From NCBI GenBank assembly GCA_028015205.1, contig CM051521.1, forward strand, positions 90,000,513 to 90,064,512: a stretch of DNA of 64,000 nucleotides, read 5' to 3'. Below are positions 33,595 through 44,549 of the stretch, piece after piece (positions within the stretch are counted from its first letter, which is position 1; each line of letters begins with the position of its first letter). The stretch is from Mytilisepta virgata (taxonomy: Eukaryota > Mollusca > Bivalvia > Mytilida > Mytilidae). Below the pieces are notes generated by a model. That model was given only the letters and a program-made list of their open reading frames with translations, was not told the DNA's origin and searched no databases. Both the position numbers and the translations under genes were made by a program.

Positions 33595-34460
33595 TAGCTC
33601 CCCTGACCCAAAGGGTCATGTGAGGTAGTGTCATCACTTTGCGTTATCGTTGTTGTAGTCATCATCGTCATCGTTGTCATCTGTAAACTTTTCATATTTT
33701 AATCTTCTTCTCTGAAACCACTTGACCAATTGGTGCAAAACTTGGCAGGAATGTTCAATGGGTGGTACTTTACAAAGTTTGAGTCTTTTGTGCTGATCGG
33801 AAATTCAACATGGCTGCCAGGGCCAATAATGCATTCTGACTGGCTGAAATTTCAAAAATCTTCTTCTAAGAAACCGCTTGGCAGATTAAATTGTGCTATT
33901 GTGGGAATGCTCCTTACATGGTCCTCTACTAATTTTGAGTTTTTGGTGTGGATCCAAAATCCAAGATAACTGCCACCATGGAACATAGTTTAACAGAAAA
34001 TCCTATGGGAATACATACAAACAGCTTCTTCTCAGAAACTGTTTCATACATTTAAACCAAATCATGCAGGAATGTTACTAGGATGGTCTCTACTAATTTT
34101 GAGTTTTTGGTGCCAATCTGAAATCCAAGATGGCCACCACTGTGGAACATAGTTTAATATAGAACCCTATGGGAAATACATACAAACAGCCTCTTAAAAA
34201 CCGTTTCAAACATTTAAACCAAATCATGCTCAAATGATACTAGGGTGGTCTAGTACTAATTTTGACAGTTTGGTGCAGATCTGAAATCAAGATGCTGTAA
34301 CTGCAGAACATAGTTTAACATCGAACAATATGGGAAATACATTGTACCTTCTCAAAAACCATTTCACACATTTAGACCAAATAATACTAAGGTTGACCTC
34401 TAAAAAGTTTGAGTTTTTGGTGCTTATAGGATTCAACATGGCTGCTGGGGTCAATAATTC
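33595..34460 (+). repeat. Hairpin-ended interspersed repeat, copy 4 (intergenic, 3' end missing)
   Basis: Starts TAGCTCCCCTGACCCAAAGG and GTCATGTGAGG, followed by GTC/ATC-rich sequence. Four diverged interior units carry GCAAAACTTGGCAGGAATG-like words, TTTTGAGTTTTTGGTG, CCAAGATGGCC and AACATAGTTTAACA. No GGTGAGCGATACAGG end is found. Same orientation as the other three copies. Confidence 0.8.
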
Positions 34461-35994
34461 GAAAATCCACGCAGAATGAACTGCAAATTTGGGGAAAATT
34501 TTAATAAATAGCTTAAGTTAGTCATTTGAACCAGTGATAATTTTCTTTAGAATAAATTCACAGACGTACGACGAAAACATTCTTTTGCTTTTGGGTGCCA
34601 TTCACATGCTGAATACCTAAATATGGCAAATTCATTTGAAAAATGCCTCCTGTGGTTATACAGATTAGTCTATCATTCAACAATGCATACCTATCTGAAC
34701 ATTTACAGTTGTGTACAAAGTTCATTAAAAGTAGTATCATATCCTGTTTATTTGCATCACTGAGCGTCTCATCTCATTCAAGTCCTCGAAAAGGGGGTGG
34801 ATATAACATTTTACCACATTTTTTAGATGGCACATGTATGTGAATTTTGGTTTATTGAACATTTCGGATATCTACATTTTCGGTTCTGAGCACTACATTT
34901 GAGAAACAGATTGTTGAAATTAAATATATTACAGTACAGTGTATGAGAATTAGTATCATACGAACTTAATAAAGCGAACACTGTAAGACTTCATTTGTTC
35001 GTCATTCGGGTTGGGGTCAATAGAAAGATTTTTCCAAATCTACGACCAAATTGACGATTTTCCATTTCCAATTGATTTTTTTTGCCGCAAATTCTACTTG
35101 TATTTCGGTGAAAGTCGAACGCACGGGCGTGGAAAATCTTGTGTAATCAACCCCTCCTATGACATTATATCTACATCCTTGAAAATACTGCAGAATATTC
35201 CTACAGCTTTGAAGAATATTTATGGATATATTGAAGATTCGCATGAAGGAGTATATATATGATGTCATTTTAAGAATTTACGATTTTCCATGTTGTGGTA
35301 CACAAAAAATCCACATCCTTAAGCTTGGAAATGCTGCGTAACCCAGATCTTTGAAACATTGAAGAGTGTTCATGGACATAATGAAGATCTGCATGGAGTA
35401 CATGTATAATGTCAATTGAAGAATTTTTGTCACATTGATTTTGTTACAGGTCATTATGAACTTTCCTTTGGTATTGGGAGGATATTATATCTAATCCTTT
35501 TATACACATTAAACGCATCCTTGCCTATTGGGCCTTTGACCCATTTTTCCTCTCTCGGTGCTGATGTTTCTGTCCCTTCACAACATGCAGATTATCCCAT
35601 TTAATATTCGCTTTGCTTCAGTTTCTAACAAAGTTTCAATGAACCAAATCTTTGTATCATAAGTAAATTTTCACAAGAATTTCGATACCGAAAATTTCAG
35701 AATAATTGAAATCACCGTTATAAGTATTTATTGTTGAAATTTCGGACCACTTGTAAAAAAAGCGAATTTTCAACCTAATTTTTACGCTAGTATTATCAAT
35801 AGGACATCTTGTAATTCAATTGAATTAACTTATAGGAAAAAGCTATAATCATGAAATTGTTGTTAAATCTTTGGCTGAATTATGTGCTGTATTTAGGACG
35901 GTCGGAATATTAATTCCCTTCTTGGGTCATGGAAACAGTTGTTTAATTTGTGTGGTCTTTTGTTGCCCATGTCATTTGACGTCCTACATTAAAT
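34461..35994. other. Intergenic sequence with repeat relics
   Basis: Holds a fragment resembling the dispersed repeat of 42965-43460 near 34875 and the duplication at 35172-35427. No gene seen. Confidence 0.55.
35172..35427. repeat. Diverged tandem duplication, two ~110-bp units
   Basis: Units at about 35172-35278 and 35305-35427 share CACATCCTT, TTGAAGA(A/G)T(A/G)TT, ATGGA(T/C)ATA, TGAAGAT and TGCATG(A)AGGAGTA words in order. About two-thirds identical; origin unknown. Confidence 0.5.
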
Positions 35995-36494
35995 TATCAC
36001 AATCTGTCAATCTTAAATAGACTTTCAAAATATGCAGACCTTCTAGATATTATTCCAGGATCACAACCTTGGTTTAGAAAAGGGTATTTTACTTTAGATA
36101 ATATTTTTTGTCTCCATGTTTTGATAGAATTATATTTGTCTTATGGTCAAATTTTATATTGCATGTTTGTAGATTTTCGAAAAGCCTTTGATACAGTTTA
36201 GAGTATAGGCTTGTAGCAAAAATTAGTGAAGAGTAAAATATCATGGAAAATATTGAAAGTTATTCATAATATGTATGACAGCATTAAGTCATGTGTTAAG
36301 CTGAACGATGAAGTGTCTGGGCTCTTTGCTAGTGAGGTTGGGGTTCGTCAAGGTGAAAATTTGTAACCTTTATTGTTTTCTATTATATTCTTGTTAGATA
36401 TTGAAGAATTTTTTTTATTAAGAATGGTATATCAGGTCTGAGTAATATCACAAATGAATGTCAACATAACCTTCGAATTTTTCTTTATATTTTT

Positions 36495-37039
36495 GTGTTG
36501 TTATATGCAGACGATACTGTTATAATAGCAGAGAATGCCGCAGATATGGAGAAGTCTTTAGAGGTATTTGAACATTATTGTAGCAGATGGAAGCTTTCCA
36601 TTAATGTTAATCAGACAAAGACTATGGTGTTCTGTAAACGTAAGTTAAGAAATCAACAGAAATTTTATATTAACGGATCAAATATAGAAATAGTCGAATC
36701 ATATTCCTATCTCGGCTTATTGTTTAATTACAATGGAAATTTTACTTCTACTAAGAAAAGGCTAACCGAACAGCCCAGAAAGCATTATATACACTGTACA
36801 GGAAGATACGGGATATAAATATACCAGTTGATTTGCAACTTAAATTATTTGATACACTTGTTCAGCTTATATTATTATATTCATCAGAAATCTGGGGATT
36901 TAAAAATATTGAAATACTTGAAAAAGTCAATCTCCAGTTCCTAAAAAGAGTTTTGCATGTAAGATCCAGTACTCCTACCTTTATGGTATATGGAGAAACT
37001 GGAAGGTATCCTATAGAAACTAGAGTTACTGTGGTCTAG
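36495..37039 (+). pseudogene. Reverse-transcriptase fragment of the LINE
   Basis: The longest open stretch runs 36495-36815 and contains the catalytic YADD motif, then continues in another frame from about 36815 (DLQLKLFDTLVQLILLYSS) to about 37027, where an insertion interrupts the frame after ETRV. It encodes the finger/palm and thumb of the enzyme but cannot be functional. Confidence 0.8.
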
Positions 37040-37291
37040 TGGCCCACAAATACCCCCGCGCCAACTGCTTTGTAAACCTTTCCACATAATCTGTCCTTAA
37101 CGGACTATTGATACCCCCGATCATGCATCTGTTGAGCCCTCTGCACTTTAGAAAGTAAAAGCTGTAAGAGGAGTAGATGAAACAACCTGCAAAGTTTCAG
37201 ACCATTTATTTAAAGCTGTAAGAGGATTTGATTAGATTGTAAAACATGCCGAGTCAAAATCTATGGGCGTAAAGTGCCATGAGGATAATTC

Positions 37292-37440
37292 AAAGTTCTT
37301 AAAGGGAGGGGGGAAACATTTGCTGGAAAAAATGCTGGAAAAGTTCTTAAAGGGAGGGGGAAACATTAGCTGGAAAAAATGCTGGAAAAGTTCTTAAAGG
37401 GAGGGGGAAACATTTGCTGGAAAAAATGCTGGAAAAAAAC
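37292..37440. repeat. Tandem repeat, three units of ~48 bp
   Basis: Three near-identical units each contain GTTCTTAAAGGGAGGGGG, AAACATT(T/A)GCTGG and AAAAAATGCTGGAAAA. Confidence 0.85.
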
Positions 37441-38259
37441 TAAGTCCAAACTTGAAAAAAATTTGGGCATAGTGGCCCCTAGAAAATACGCTTTTTTACC
37501 CCCCTTCCCATCACCCAGACCATAATAGAGGAAATTAAGAGAGAGTGAAAGACAAGCTGGGACAAATTTCATTTATCCTAATGAAATCTTACTTGTCTTT
37601 GTGAGAAAGTATTTTTATCTTGATAGTTGATAAAATGATCTTCATACCTGCCGCAAGTCATTAATCTGGAAACATTTCCTTAATGGAAATTGTAAGGAGC
37701 GGAGTTGTATTAAATGGTAATTCATTTTGAGCTATGAGTGTGCACATCATCAGCCGCCCCTAGTTTTGTCCTCTTCCGATTTTCGGCACTTTTCCAAATA
37801 CTTGTGAGACTTCACCAGTAAAATCTACCTCCGTGAGCACATGGAAATATTTGTGAGACCTCCCCGACTGACACATATGCGTACTACTTAATATAAAGGT
37901 GATGAAGATTGAAGGAATTTCCAAAGATCAGTGTATTCACGTTTGGCTGGCACGTTTTTTACTGGCTTCATCATGCCGCCATTAAATGATGCCGAGTCAA
38001 AGTCTTATGAGCGTTTGCAAAGACGAAAGTTCTACCATCAGTCAAAGCGCCGTGAGGATAAGTGTTTTTACCGTTTTACTTAGTTGACGTAGAAAAACGT
38101 GTAAGAGGGCGGAAGGCGTAATTTCGGGGTCTGAAAATCTTAGTGATAACGCTAAAATCGTAGCGGTAAACAGATCCGAATAATCTGTAACGGGAATTGA
38201 TAACACAAAGCATGTACACGTAGTTCGGACAGACGGACAGACAGACAGACTGAAACCTA

Positions 38260-38292
38260 TATACCCCCCAAAACTTCGTTTTCGGGGGTATA
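38260..38292. repeat. Palindromic terminus TATACCCCC...GGGGGTATA
   Basis: TATACCCCCCAAAAC, loop TTC, GTTTTCGGGGGTATA: a 15-bp-arm hairpin with one mismatch. I recall similar ends from mollusc interspersed repeats; it probably marks the end of one inserted element. Confidence 0.7.
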
Positions 38293-38749
38293 ATAAATAT
38301 GAAAGTAAGAATGTTGAAGTTTTGGGTAAAATTAATAAATAATGGCAATAAATTATTAGGCACACTATATAGATTATTATATCAAATGCATACTTTTGGA
38401 TATTGTAACTCTAAATGGATTAACTATCTATATTAGATCATACTGGATTAAGTTATGCTTGGGACAACCAATATTTTCTTTGTACCGGAGAAATAAAATT
38501 ATGCGTTAAGAAGATATTACAAGATCAGTTTGTACAAAAATGGAATAGTGATATGATTAATTCTTCAAGAGGTAAATTTTACAATATTTTTAAGATTGAC
38601 CCTGTTTTAGAAAATTATTTATTGCGATTATTTAACAATCGTCGTATTTTTATAACTAAACTCAGATGTTCAAATATAAAATTTCCAATCAAAACTGGTT
38701 GTTGGGAAAATATAAATCGTGAAGAACGTTACTGTAAATTGTGCAGTAA

Positions 38750-39079
38750 GGGGTGAGATCAAAAGTTCAATGTAGGATAAAAAACTTAATTCAAATAGTT
38801 TGGGGGGGGGGGGGGAGGGAATCGCTGCAAGTTTTGTTATCCGACATCGATTTTCGGATTGAAAAATACGGATTCAAGTGATGTCCAAGTCAATATACAG
38901 AACAAACATACATTGTTGATCAAAAACAGGACCCATGATACAAAAAGTATACTCTCAAAGCATATGCCCTCATTGGTCAATAAATTTTTCCCAAATTAAG
39001 TTAAGAGGGGTGTGGGGGTCAGTGAAAAAAGTATGTGAATTAAGTTTTTCATCCTACATTGAACTTTTGATCTCGTCCC
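38750..39079. mobile_element. PIF/Harbinger-type MITE inserted in the LINE
   Basis: Terminal inverted repeats GGGGTGAGATCAAAAGTTCA / (inverted) GGGACGAGATCAAAAGTTCA match over about 38 nt with few mismatches. The 3-bp direct repeat TAA flanks it (38747-38749, 39080-39082). Removing the element and one TAA rejoins the LINE frame (CSNGIGDEFH), which confirms the boundaries. A TWA target and GG-starting TIRs are typical of PIF/Harbinger. It contains a 13-G tract and no transposase. Confidence 0.85.
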
Positions 39080-39695
39080 TAACGGTATTGGAGACGAATT
39101 TCATTATTTTTGTCAAAATGAAATTGTTGAAAAATCGAAAAAAAAAAAAACGGTATATTCCAAAGTATTTCCCTACTTATCCATCAGAAAAGAAACTAAA
39201 GGGGATGTTGTCATTATGTAACCAAAAAGTATTAAATAATTTATCAATTTTTCTTATGAAAATTGTGGAACTATTATCATGTTATTCGATTAAGTACATT
39301 GCATATAACATAAGATACAACATCAATGCACAATGATTATCATAATAATATAATTATCATTTTTATCATTATCTGTTCGTGAAAAAAGATAGTGTAAATC
39401 CATGTTTATGTTTTGACGAATACTTTGAACATGTTTAATGTCAGTTATTATAATTTTTGCATGCTATATGTATATTGTATTAATATTGTTTTTGCTCACG
39501 TTACAGTGTATACTGTCTTTAGTGTGATAAAAATCTTGAAATCTTGAATCTTGTTGAACTACACAGCCATTCTAATATGATCTGCTTCCGTCACAGACGC
39601 AAGACGGCATGTTTGGCAACGTCATAGTAAAGTTTCCCACAAGCTTTAACGACGTCGTAGTATAACTTGCGTTGTGTAATGGCGTCTTCGTTTAT

Positions 39696-39791
39696 GATTT
39701 TACCAAGGATAGGCCATTTGTGCCGATATTTTGCTACTCGCTGTCACTCGTGACAAAATATTTGCATAAAGGGCCTATCCGTGGTAAAATC
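39696..39791. mobile_element. Fold-back element, 96 bp
   Basis: GATTTTACCAAGGATAGGCC and, at the other end, GGCCTATCCGTGGTAAAATC pair almost perfectly. Further in, GATATTTTG pairs with CAAAATATT. The tip is CTACTCGCTGTCACTCGTGA. No coding capacity. Confidence 0.75.
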
Positions 39792-40805
39792 AGGATATTT
39801 TGAAGCCATTGCGAATTCAATTTTATGACGTTATATGATAAAAACGGTTTTATAGTTACTAGCTTTCAGTTTAGCCGCAAGTTTTGTTAGTAATATGTTT
39901 TGTTTTAGTACCAAAATTGTTACATAAAGTACTCATTGACTTAATTTAACTGTTCTTTACAGATCTGAGTTATAAAATGAATAATGTGGAAATCAATAAA
40001 TTATATCATACATTTAAAAATGTATTGAATGTTTATTCAACTGATTAGAGCAGGAGAACCGAGAGAACAAAAAGAATACAATGACGTCCGGAAATCACCT
40101 TCGTATCCGGTAATGATTTAATTATTACACATTTTGTGAAAACAGGAGTTGACGTCGTTTTGATCTTTTAACATGTAAGTTGCAAACAAACCTACCTTAC
40201 TCCATTGTTCTAACATTACATAAGGCAATAAGAAATGTTCTCAAAGTAATGAAGACATTTCTCTGCTTTCCGTGATTGTAGTCTTACTGTCGAGAAACCC
40301 TTTTTACTACGGCTTAAATAGTTACTATGTACATGGTTATCCTTTCTTAAATTCAATAAATACAGGGGTTGGTGATATCTTTTGCCTGCTAATTAATTAT
40401 GCAGTGTCGTCCTATCCAACATAAAAAATTTACCCTTATGTCAGAAGTTTTTCAATGATTTTCGAGCCCGAAATTCTCGGAAAGAAGTTATCTCCCTTTT
40501 ACATTAAAAGTTTATTTCTCCGAAGTCTTTGAACAAATCAGTTACTTAGTAGTTTTAAAGTTCAAACTTACTTAAACTTCATCTCATGACCAAGTGATGA
40601 CACTTGAATTAATGAAGGTACAATGTAAATTAATTATTAAGAATCCCCAAGGTTTATGTGCTACTGTGAAATTTTACATTTTCTAAGCAGTAACGATTTA
40701 TACCACGTATCTCATTGTATCTGGTAAGGAAGAACAAAAAAAAAAAAAAAAAGAAAAAAAAAGAAGCGCTTTTATGTAATATTTATTAAATTTATATATT
40801 TGTCT
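39792..40805. other. Upstream region of the secreted-peptide gene
   Basis: Would contain the promoter and any non-coding first exon. No clear core promoter motif can be singled out in the AT-rich background; an A-rich tract lies at 40736-40762. Confidence 0.45.
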
Positions 40806-40815
40806 TTTTTACAGT
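40806..40815 (+). other. Splice acceptor before the secreted-peptide ATG
   Basis: A pyrimidine-rich stretch TTGTCTTTTTTACAG ends at 40814, with the ATG starting at 40816. This suggests the start codon opens the last exon. Confidence 0.5.
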
Positions 40816-41067
40816 ATGAAGATTCGTTTTTGTATACTTTACCTTGGGTTCATTCTATTTTCGATCGTGTCGAATGCGCGGGCAGTAAGTTGTCAGCCAT
40901 CGTCATTGTCAACAACAGGCTGTACGGACGTGGGTGGAAAATGTGAAGCTATTGGTGGAGTTTGTTTCCCCATGTTAGACAATAACTGTTGTTGTTCGGA
41001 GGCACTGGAAGATTGTCAGACTTCACAGCCTTTGGGTGGAAAATTTGAAAAAAAGGAAGAATTATGA
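40816..41067 (+). CDS. Secreted cysteine-rich small peptide precursor (83 aa), unknown family
   Basis: The product starts with a typical signal peptide (MKIRFCILYLGFILFSIVSN, likely cleaved after ARA near residue 23). The mature part is about 60 residues with eight cysteines in the order C, C, C, C, CCC, C and little lysine/arginine until the acidic-basic tail KFEKKEEL. The ATG lies one base after a strong TTTTTTACAG acceptor, so at least one non-coding upstream exon is likely, and AATAAA lies 127 nt after the stop. Eight cysteines in a short secreted peptide fit a disulfide-stabilised host-defence, signalling or shell/byssus-type peptide, but I recognise no family and assign no function. Confidence 0.6.
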   Translation: MKIRFCILYLGFILFSIVSNARAVSCQPSSLSTTGCTDVGGKCEAIGGVCFPMLDNNCCCSEALEDCQTSQPLGGKFEKKEEL

Positions 41068-41193
41068 GTCGTGTGTTTTCAGAGGAACAGAAGAAGTTTA
41101 AATCGTTATACTAAATTTATGAATTAAGTTCGAAATATGAATATCTTCTGAACATTTGAATCATGCTTTAAATAGTGTTTGTCATGGAGATTT

Positions 41194-41199
41194 AATAAA
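41194..41199 (+). promoter_or_regulatory. Polyadenylation signal AATAAA of the secreted-peptide gene
   Basis: A canonical AATAAA about 127 nt after the stop at 41067, a normal distance for a short 3' UTR. Confidence 0.5.
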
Positions 41200-42591
41200 T
41201 ATAGTTATAAAAAATTTGACATCCATATTAATAATCATGATTTATATTTTCTGTTTTTCTGTTTAATGGTATTTTTGCATATACAGTCAGTGGATCTAAA
41301 TGAGTTCACTCTTCGAAATTTCCTATACATTACACATAAAATCACAAGTTTTCAAAATGTTTTCTTGAAGTTATATTTTGTCATATTTTAATGAAATTTG
41401 TATTGATGAGCAGAGAAATATCTATAATTTATACTGATAATATCAAAATATTATAATATTTTATTGTTTTTTTTAAATCCACAATTTTAACACAAATATT
41501 AATTTTTAACAACAATTTCTCCATTAAACCTATGTAGTTTTGACACACATAAAATCTTATCTGCATTTAAATAACGATTTCTCCAAGATTCGAAATCGCA
41601 TAAAAATTTCAAAATTATCTCAAAGAAACTTTAAATATTTCTGAGATTGGTTGTCAAAATTTCATAATTATAGGTTTAGAAATAACATCAGGACAGTATT
41701 TTGAAATAAAGTAGTTTTATTTGGATTGTTTAGGGAAATTTACAAGTGGGATCTCATTTATGTCCACCCAGTGTATATCTGACTTGATAAATGATGCATA
41801 ACCTCTAGAATTCATTCGTTGGACGGGTTGTGAAATTTATCATTAATTGTATGTACCTCTTTATAAGACCTTTTAAGAGCCAAGATAAAAAAAATCCTTT
41901 TGAAGTTTGTTAACAGTTTAGTGATATGATTAAACCGCCATACTTACTGTAGAACATTTTTTATTTTGCAATACAATCTCAAATTGTGCACTAAATCCAC
42001 CAATTCCAACGTTTTTGGATGATATGAGCATAAAAACCACATGTTGTTTTGCTCTGTACCTTTCACCTCAAGGACTCTTGTCAAATAATATAAGATTAAC
42101 AGACAATCAACATGTCTTGACATTTTGTCTTGATTAAAGTTGAGTTGTGATTTTATATAGTTTGACCTGGCACATGAGGTTTTAATTCAACCGCACGTTA
42201 GTCAGTCGAGTTCACCGGAAGGTGAATAACAAATACCCTCGATGTTAAGCATCATAAATTAATATCTGATCACACCACGACTATCAAAATAATGTTGCAT
42301 TCATCTATAATTAGACATTTGTAATATACATCTTGAGTAATATAACTGTTTATATTAATTGATACTGAACACCAAGAACAATAACTCTGGATACTTTCTC
42401 TTGATGTCTTCACAGAGTTAACAAGACATGACTTCTGGCTCACGTACAAGCTATATATTTCGATGCATCAGCTTTTGTCCAAGGTCAAATTATTTTTTTT
42501 TGTTCCTTTAACGGCCCACACTTATATAATGTAATAAAGATCTTATATCTAAATGTAAGATCGGGAAAACAATTTGTTATTTGTATTCTAG
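41200..42591. other. Intergenic sequence between secreted-peptide and filamin genes
   Basis: AT-rich, no repeat structure or coding signal noticed. It may hold promoter and 5' UTR exons of the filamin transcript. Confidence 0.5.
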
Positions 42592-42693
42592 TATTAAACT
42601 TAATAGGAAGTACTTGCAATGGCTACACATTCTGATGTCCCGTGGCCTTGGTCAACTGTGTCCCATGATGCTCTGTTAAAATATCAAGCAACG
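42592..42693 (+). CDS. Possible first coding exon of the filamin-repeat gene
   Basis: The acceptor TTGTATTCTAG ends at 42591 and the donor ACG|GTAAGC begins at 42694. ATG at 42619 (GCAATGG context) opens 25 codons (MATHSDVPWPWSTVSHDALL, then KYQAT) that end in phase 0, the phase needed by the filamin exon at 58178. It has no filamin similarity, so it would supply an alternative short N-terminus. The intron to the next recognised exon would be 15.5 kb. Supported only by splice signals and phase. Confidence 0.4.
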
Positions 42694-42964
42694 GTAAGCA
42701 AAATTTCAATCAGTTTTTTTTGTACTTTAAGAATTAACACACTTTTGAGTGAAGAATAAGATACAAAGTGAGTTTTGCGAATTCAAGAAAACAGTTGTGC
42801 CAAAAACTGGTGTTCAGATTTCCAGATAAGAACACACGTAGGTGTTAAAAGGTATTTTAATAGCTTATTTACTGAAGTGGAACTATGTAAAATCTACCTT
42901 CCATTTGTTTTTGAGTGACTCCTCTTCTTGTAAGTGTGTATTATTACGTAGGAGGGGAAATTCA

Positions 42965-43460
42965 AGAGATTCAAAAGCCATACTGACAAAAAAGGAATAA
43001 AATATTCGAGGAAAGAGCTATACACGAGGAAGATACGTGCAAATCTCTGTCCTTAGATGGTTTATGTCCTGACCTTATTGATAGTTTTGACATTTCCACA
43101 TTAAACTTTAATTTTTCGGCTCTGAGCACAACTGATTAAATCATAAATCGACGAGGTATGCATATCTTTTGTATCAAAATGAGTATCATTGAATATTTAA
43201 TTTTTACCACCGACTTGATACTTCTTATGGTGGACCCCAAGTTCCCGAGTGTATCAACACCTCGGTTGCTAGTATACTGTTTGATGATGTGTGGATATCT
43301 CCTTCGTGCATAGCTCTGTCTTTACATAGATGGCCTTTGTCTTTTCCCTTTGTAGTTTGGCATTTGAAGATTCTCTTCAACATCCTGTGTTGCTTCGGCC
43401 TTTAATGTTTATCTTGTGCATTACAATTGTTATCATAGAATATTTTTTACAACAAATGTC
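42965..43460. repeat. Decayed dispersed repeat, two overlapping fragments
   Basis: The words TCTGTCCTTAGATGG, TTTTCGGCTCTGAGCACAA (about 43113) and GTTCCCGAGTGTATCAACA (about 43240) recur in related form at 54440-54780 (TTTTCGGCTTTGAGCACAA; GTCCCCGAGTGTATCATCA). Further fragments are near 59020-59120 and 34875. It matches a dispersed repeat I recall as common in Mytilus. Confidence 0.55.
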
Positions 43461-43924
43461 AGAAATGCACATTAATTGATACAGGTAAGATATAAATAAT
43501 TTCCAAAACATGCATTATGAAGAAAATGATAGGTGTATATGCATAAGATAAATGGCAAAATTTCACCGATAAACAAACAGGCTGATTTGAAACCTTATGT
43601 GACTTTTGACCCATTCAGCGCTTAAACTGTTGACTTCTTCTACATTTAGTTTCTGAAGATAACAGTTTTATGAAAATTATTTCTTATTATCTAAATAGTA
43701 CTCCTCTTATCGCAAAAAATATTAGAGAAAAACGAATAATAGACAAACATAGTAAAACACAAGAAAAAAAAAAAAAAAAAAACAAAGGCAAATTAATAAA
43801 AAAGCTACTGTCGAAACCCCAGCAAATAGTTGAAACACACTAAGTAAAACATCCAAAAACTTACTATTTCTGTTCAATCATTGTATGAAGAAATCAAATT
43901 ACTAAATCCAGTGAAAAATTTAAA

Positions 43925-44440
43925 AAAAATGTTTACGTCACCAGATTATATTCACTATTTCGAAATTCGATCCCTGTGGGTCCCAAGCTTGGAAAATCTA
44001 AATTCTGAAAACTTATTGTTCGTTTAAATGCATAAATTGAAACATGAAAGAGGAGTTTAGGCCACAAGCTTATATTCACAATTTTCGACATTTGATCCCT
44101 GTGTGCTCCATGTTTTGAAAATCAAATTCCGAAACGTTATTGCGCATCTAGATATGGTGTATGACAATAGATACTCTAAAAAAAGATAATGCATAAATTT
44201 AAGAATGAAAGATGGGTTTATGTTACAAGCTTAAATTTACAATTGTCGAAATTCGACCCACAGTTTTGAATATTGAACTTATAAAGCCTTATTGCACATC
44301 TACATATGGTGTATGACGACACTGTAAAGAAATAATATGCATAAATTGAAAAAAAAACGAAAGAGGAGTTTAGTTAGCAAGCTTAAATTTACAACTTTCG
44401 AAATTCTAAAACGTTTTGTGCACCTACAGGCAGTATGCAA
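43925..44440. repeat. Diverged tandem repeat, four units of ~120-160 bp
   Basis: Units recur near 43930, 44045, 44207 and 44359. Each has GAAAGAGGAGTTTA-like words (missing in the first), a CAAGCTTA(T/A)ATTTACAA-type block, and TTTCGAAATTCGA(T/C)CC. CATATGGTGTATGAC follows in two of them. About 70% similar; no ORF. Confidence 0.7.
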
Positions 44441-44549
44441 CCATTCTATATTAAAATTAAAATCCCTAAACTCAAAAGAAAAGGAGGAGTTGATGTCAAG
44501 TCTACCGGAAAAATAAAATATCGAAGAGTCGACAAATGTCACAGATCAT

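Larger units (their letters stand above)
37028..38295. mobile_element. Insertion (probably composite) inside the LINE
   Basis: The LINE frame stops after ETRV at 37027 and resumes KVRMLKFWVK near 38301. Near the left end is ATACCCCCG; at the right end is a palindrome TATACCCCC...GGGGGTATA (38260-38292) next to a GACA-rich tract (38224-38250). The interior holds the tandem repeat at 37292-37440. Exact ends and target duplication are unclear, and more than one element may be present. Confidence 0.55.
35995..39555 (+). mobile_element. Dead non-LTR retrotransposon (LINE), 5'-truncated and interrupted twice
   Basis: Reverse-transcriptase blocks appear in order: FVDFRKAFDTV (about 36170), GVRQGENL (36345), LLYADDTV (36498), NVNQTKTMVF and YSYLGLLFNYNG. 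Later come the C-terminal stretches KLFDTLVQLILLYSSEIWGF and FITKLRCSNIKFPIKTGCW. Stops and frameshifts break it (for example after DTV and near 36790). The tail ends in ATCTTGAAATCTTGAATCTTG repeats near 39530-39555. Insertions lie at about 37028-38295 and 38750-39079. Confidence 0.85.

Noticed and set aside
38042..38365. 107-codon open frame on the - strand with LSVCPSVRTT-like sequence
   Set aside because: It lies across the GACA-rich tract and palindrome of an inserted repeat; such frames are by-products of low-complexity repeat sequence.
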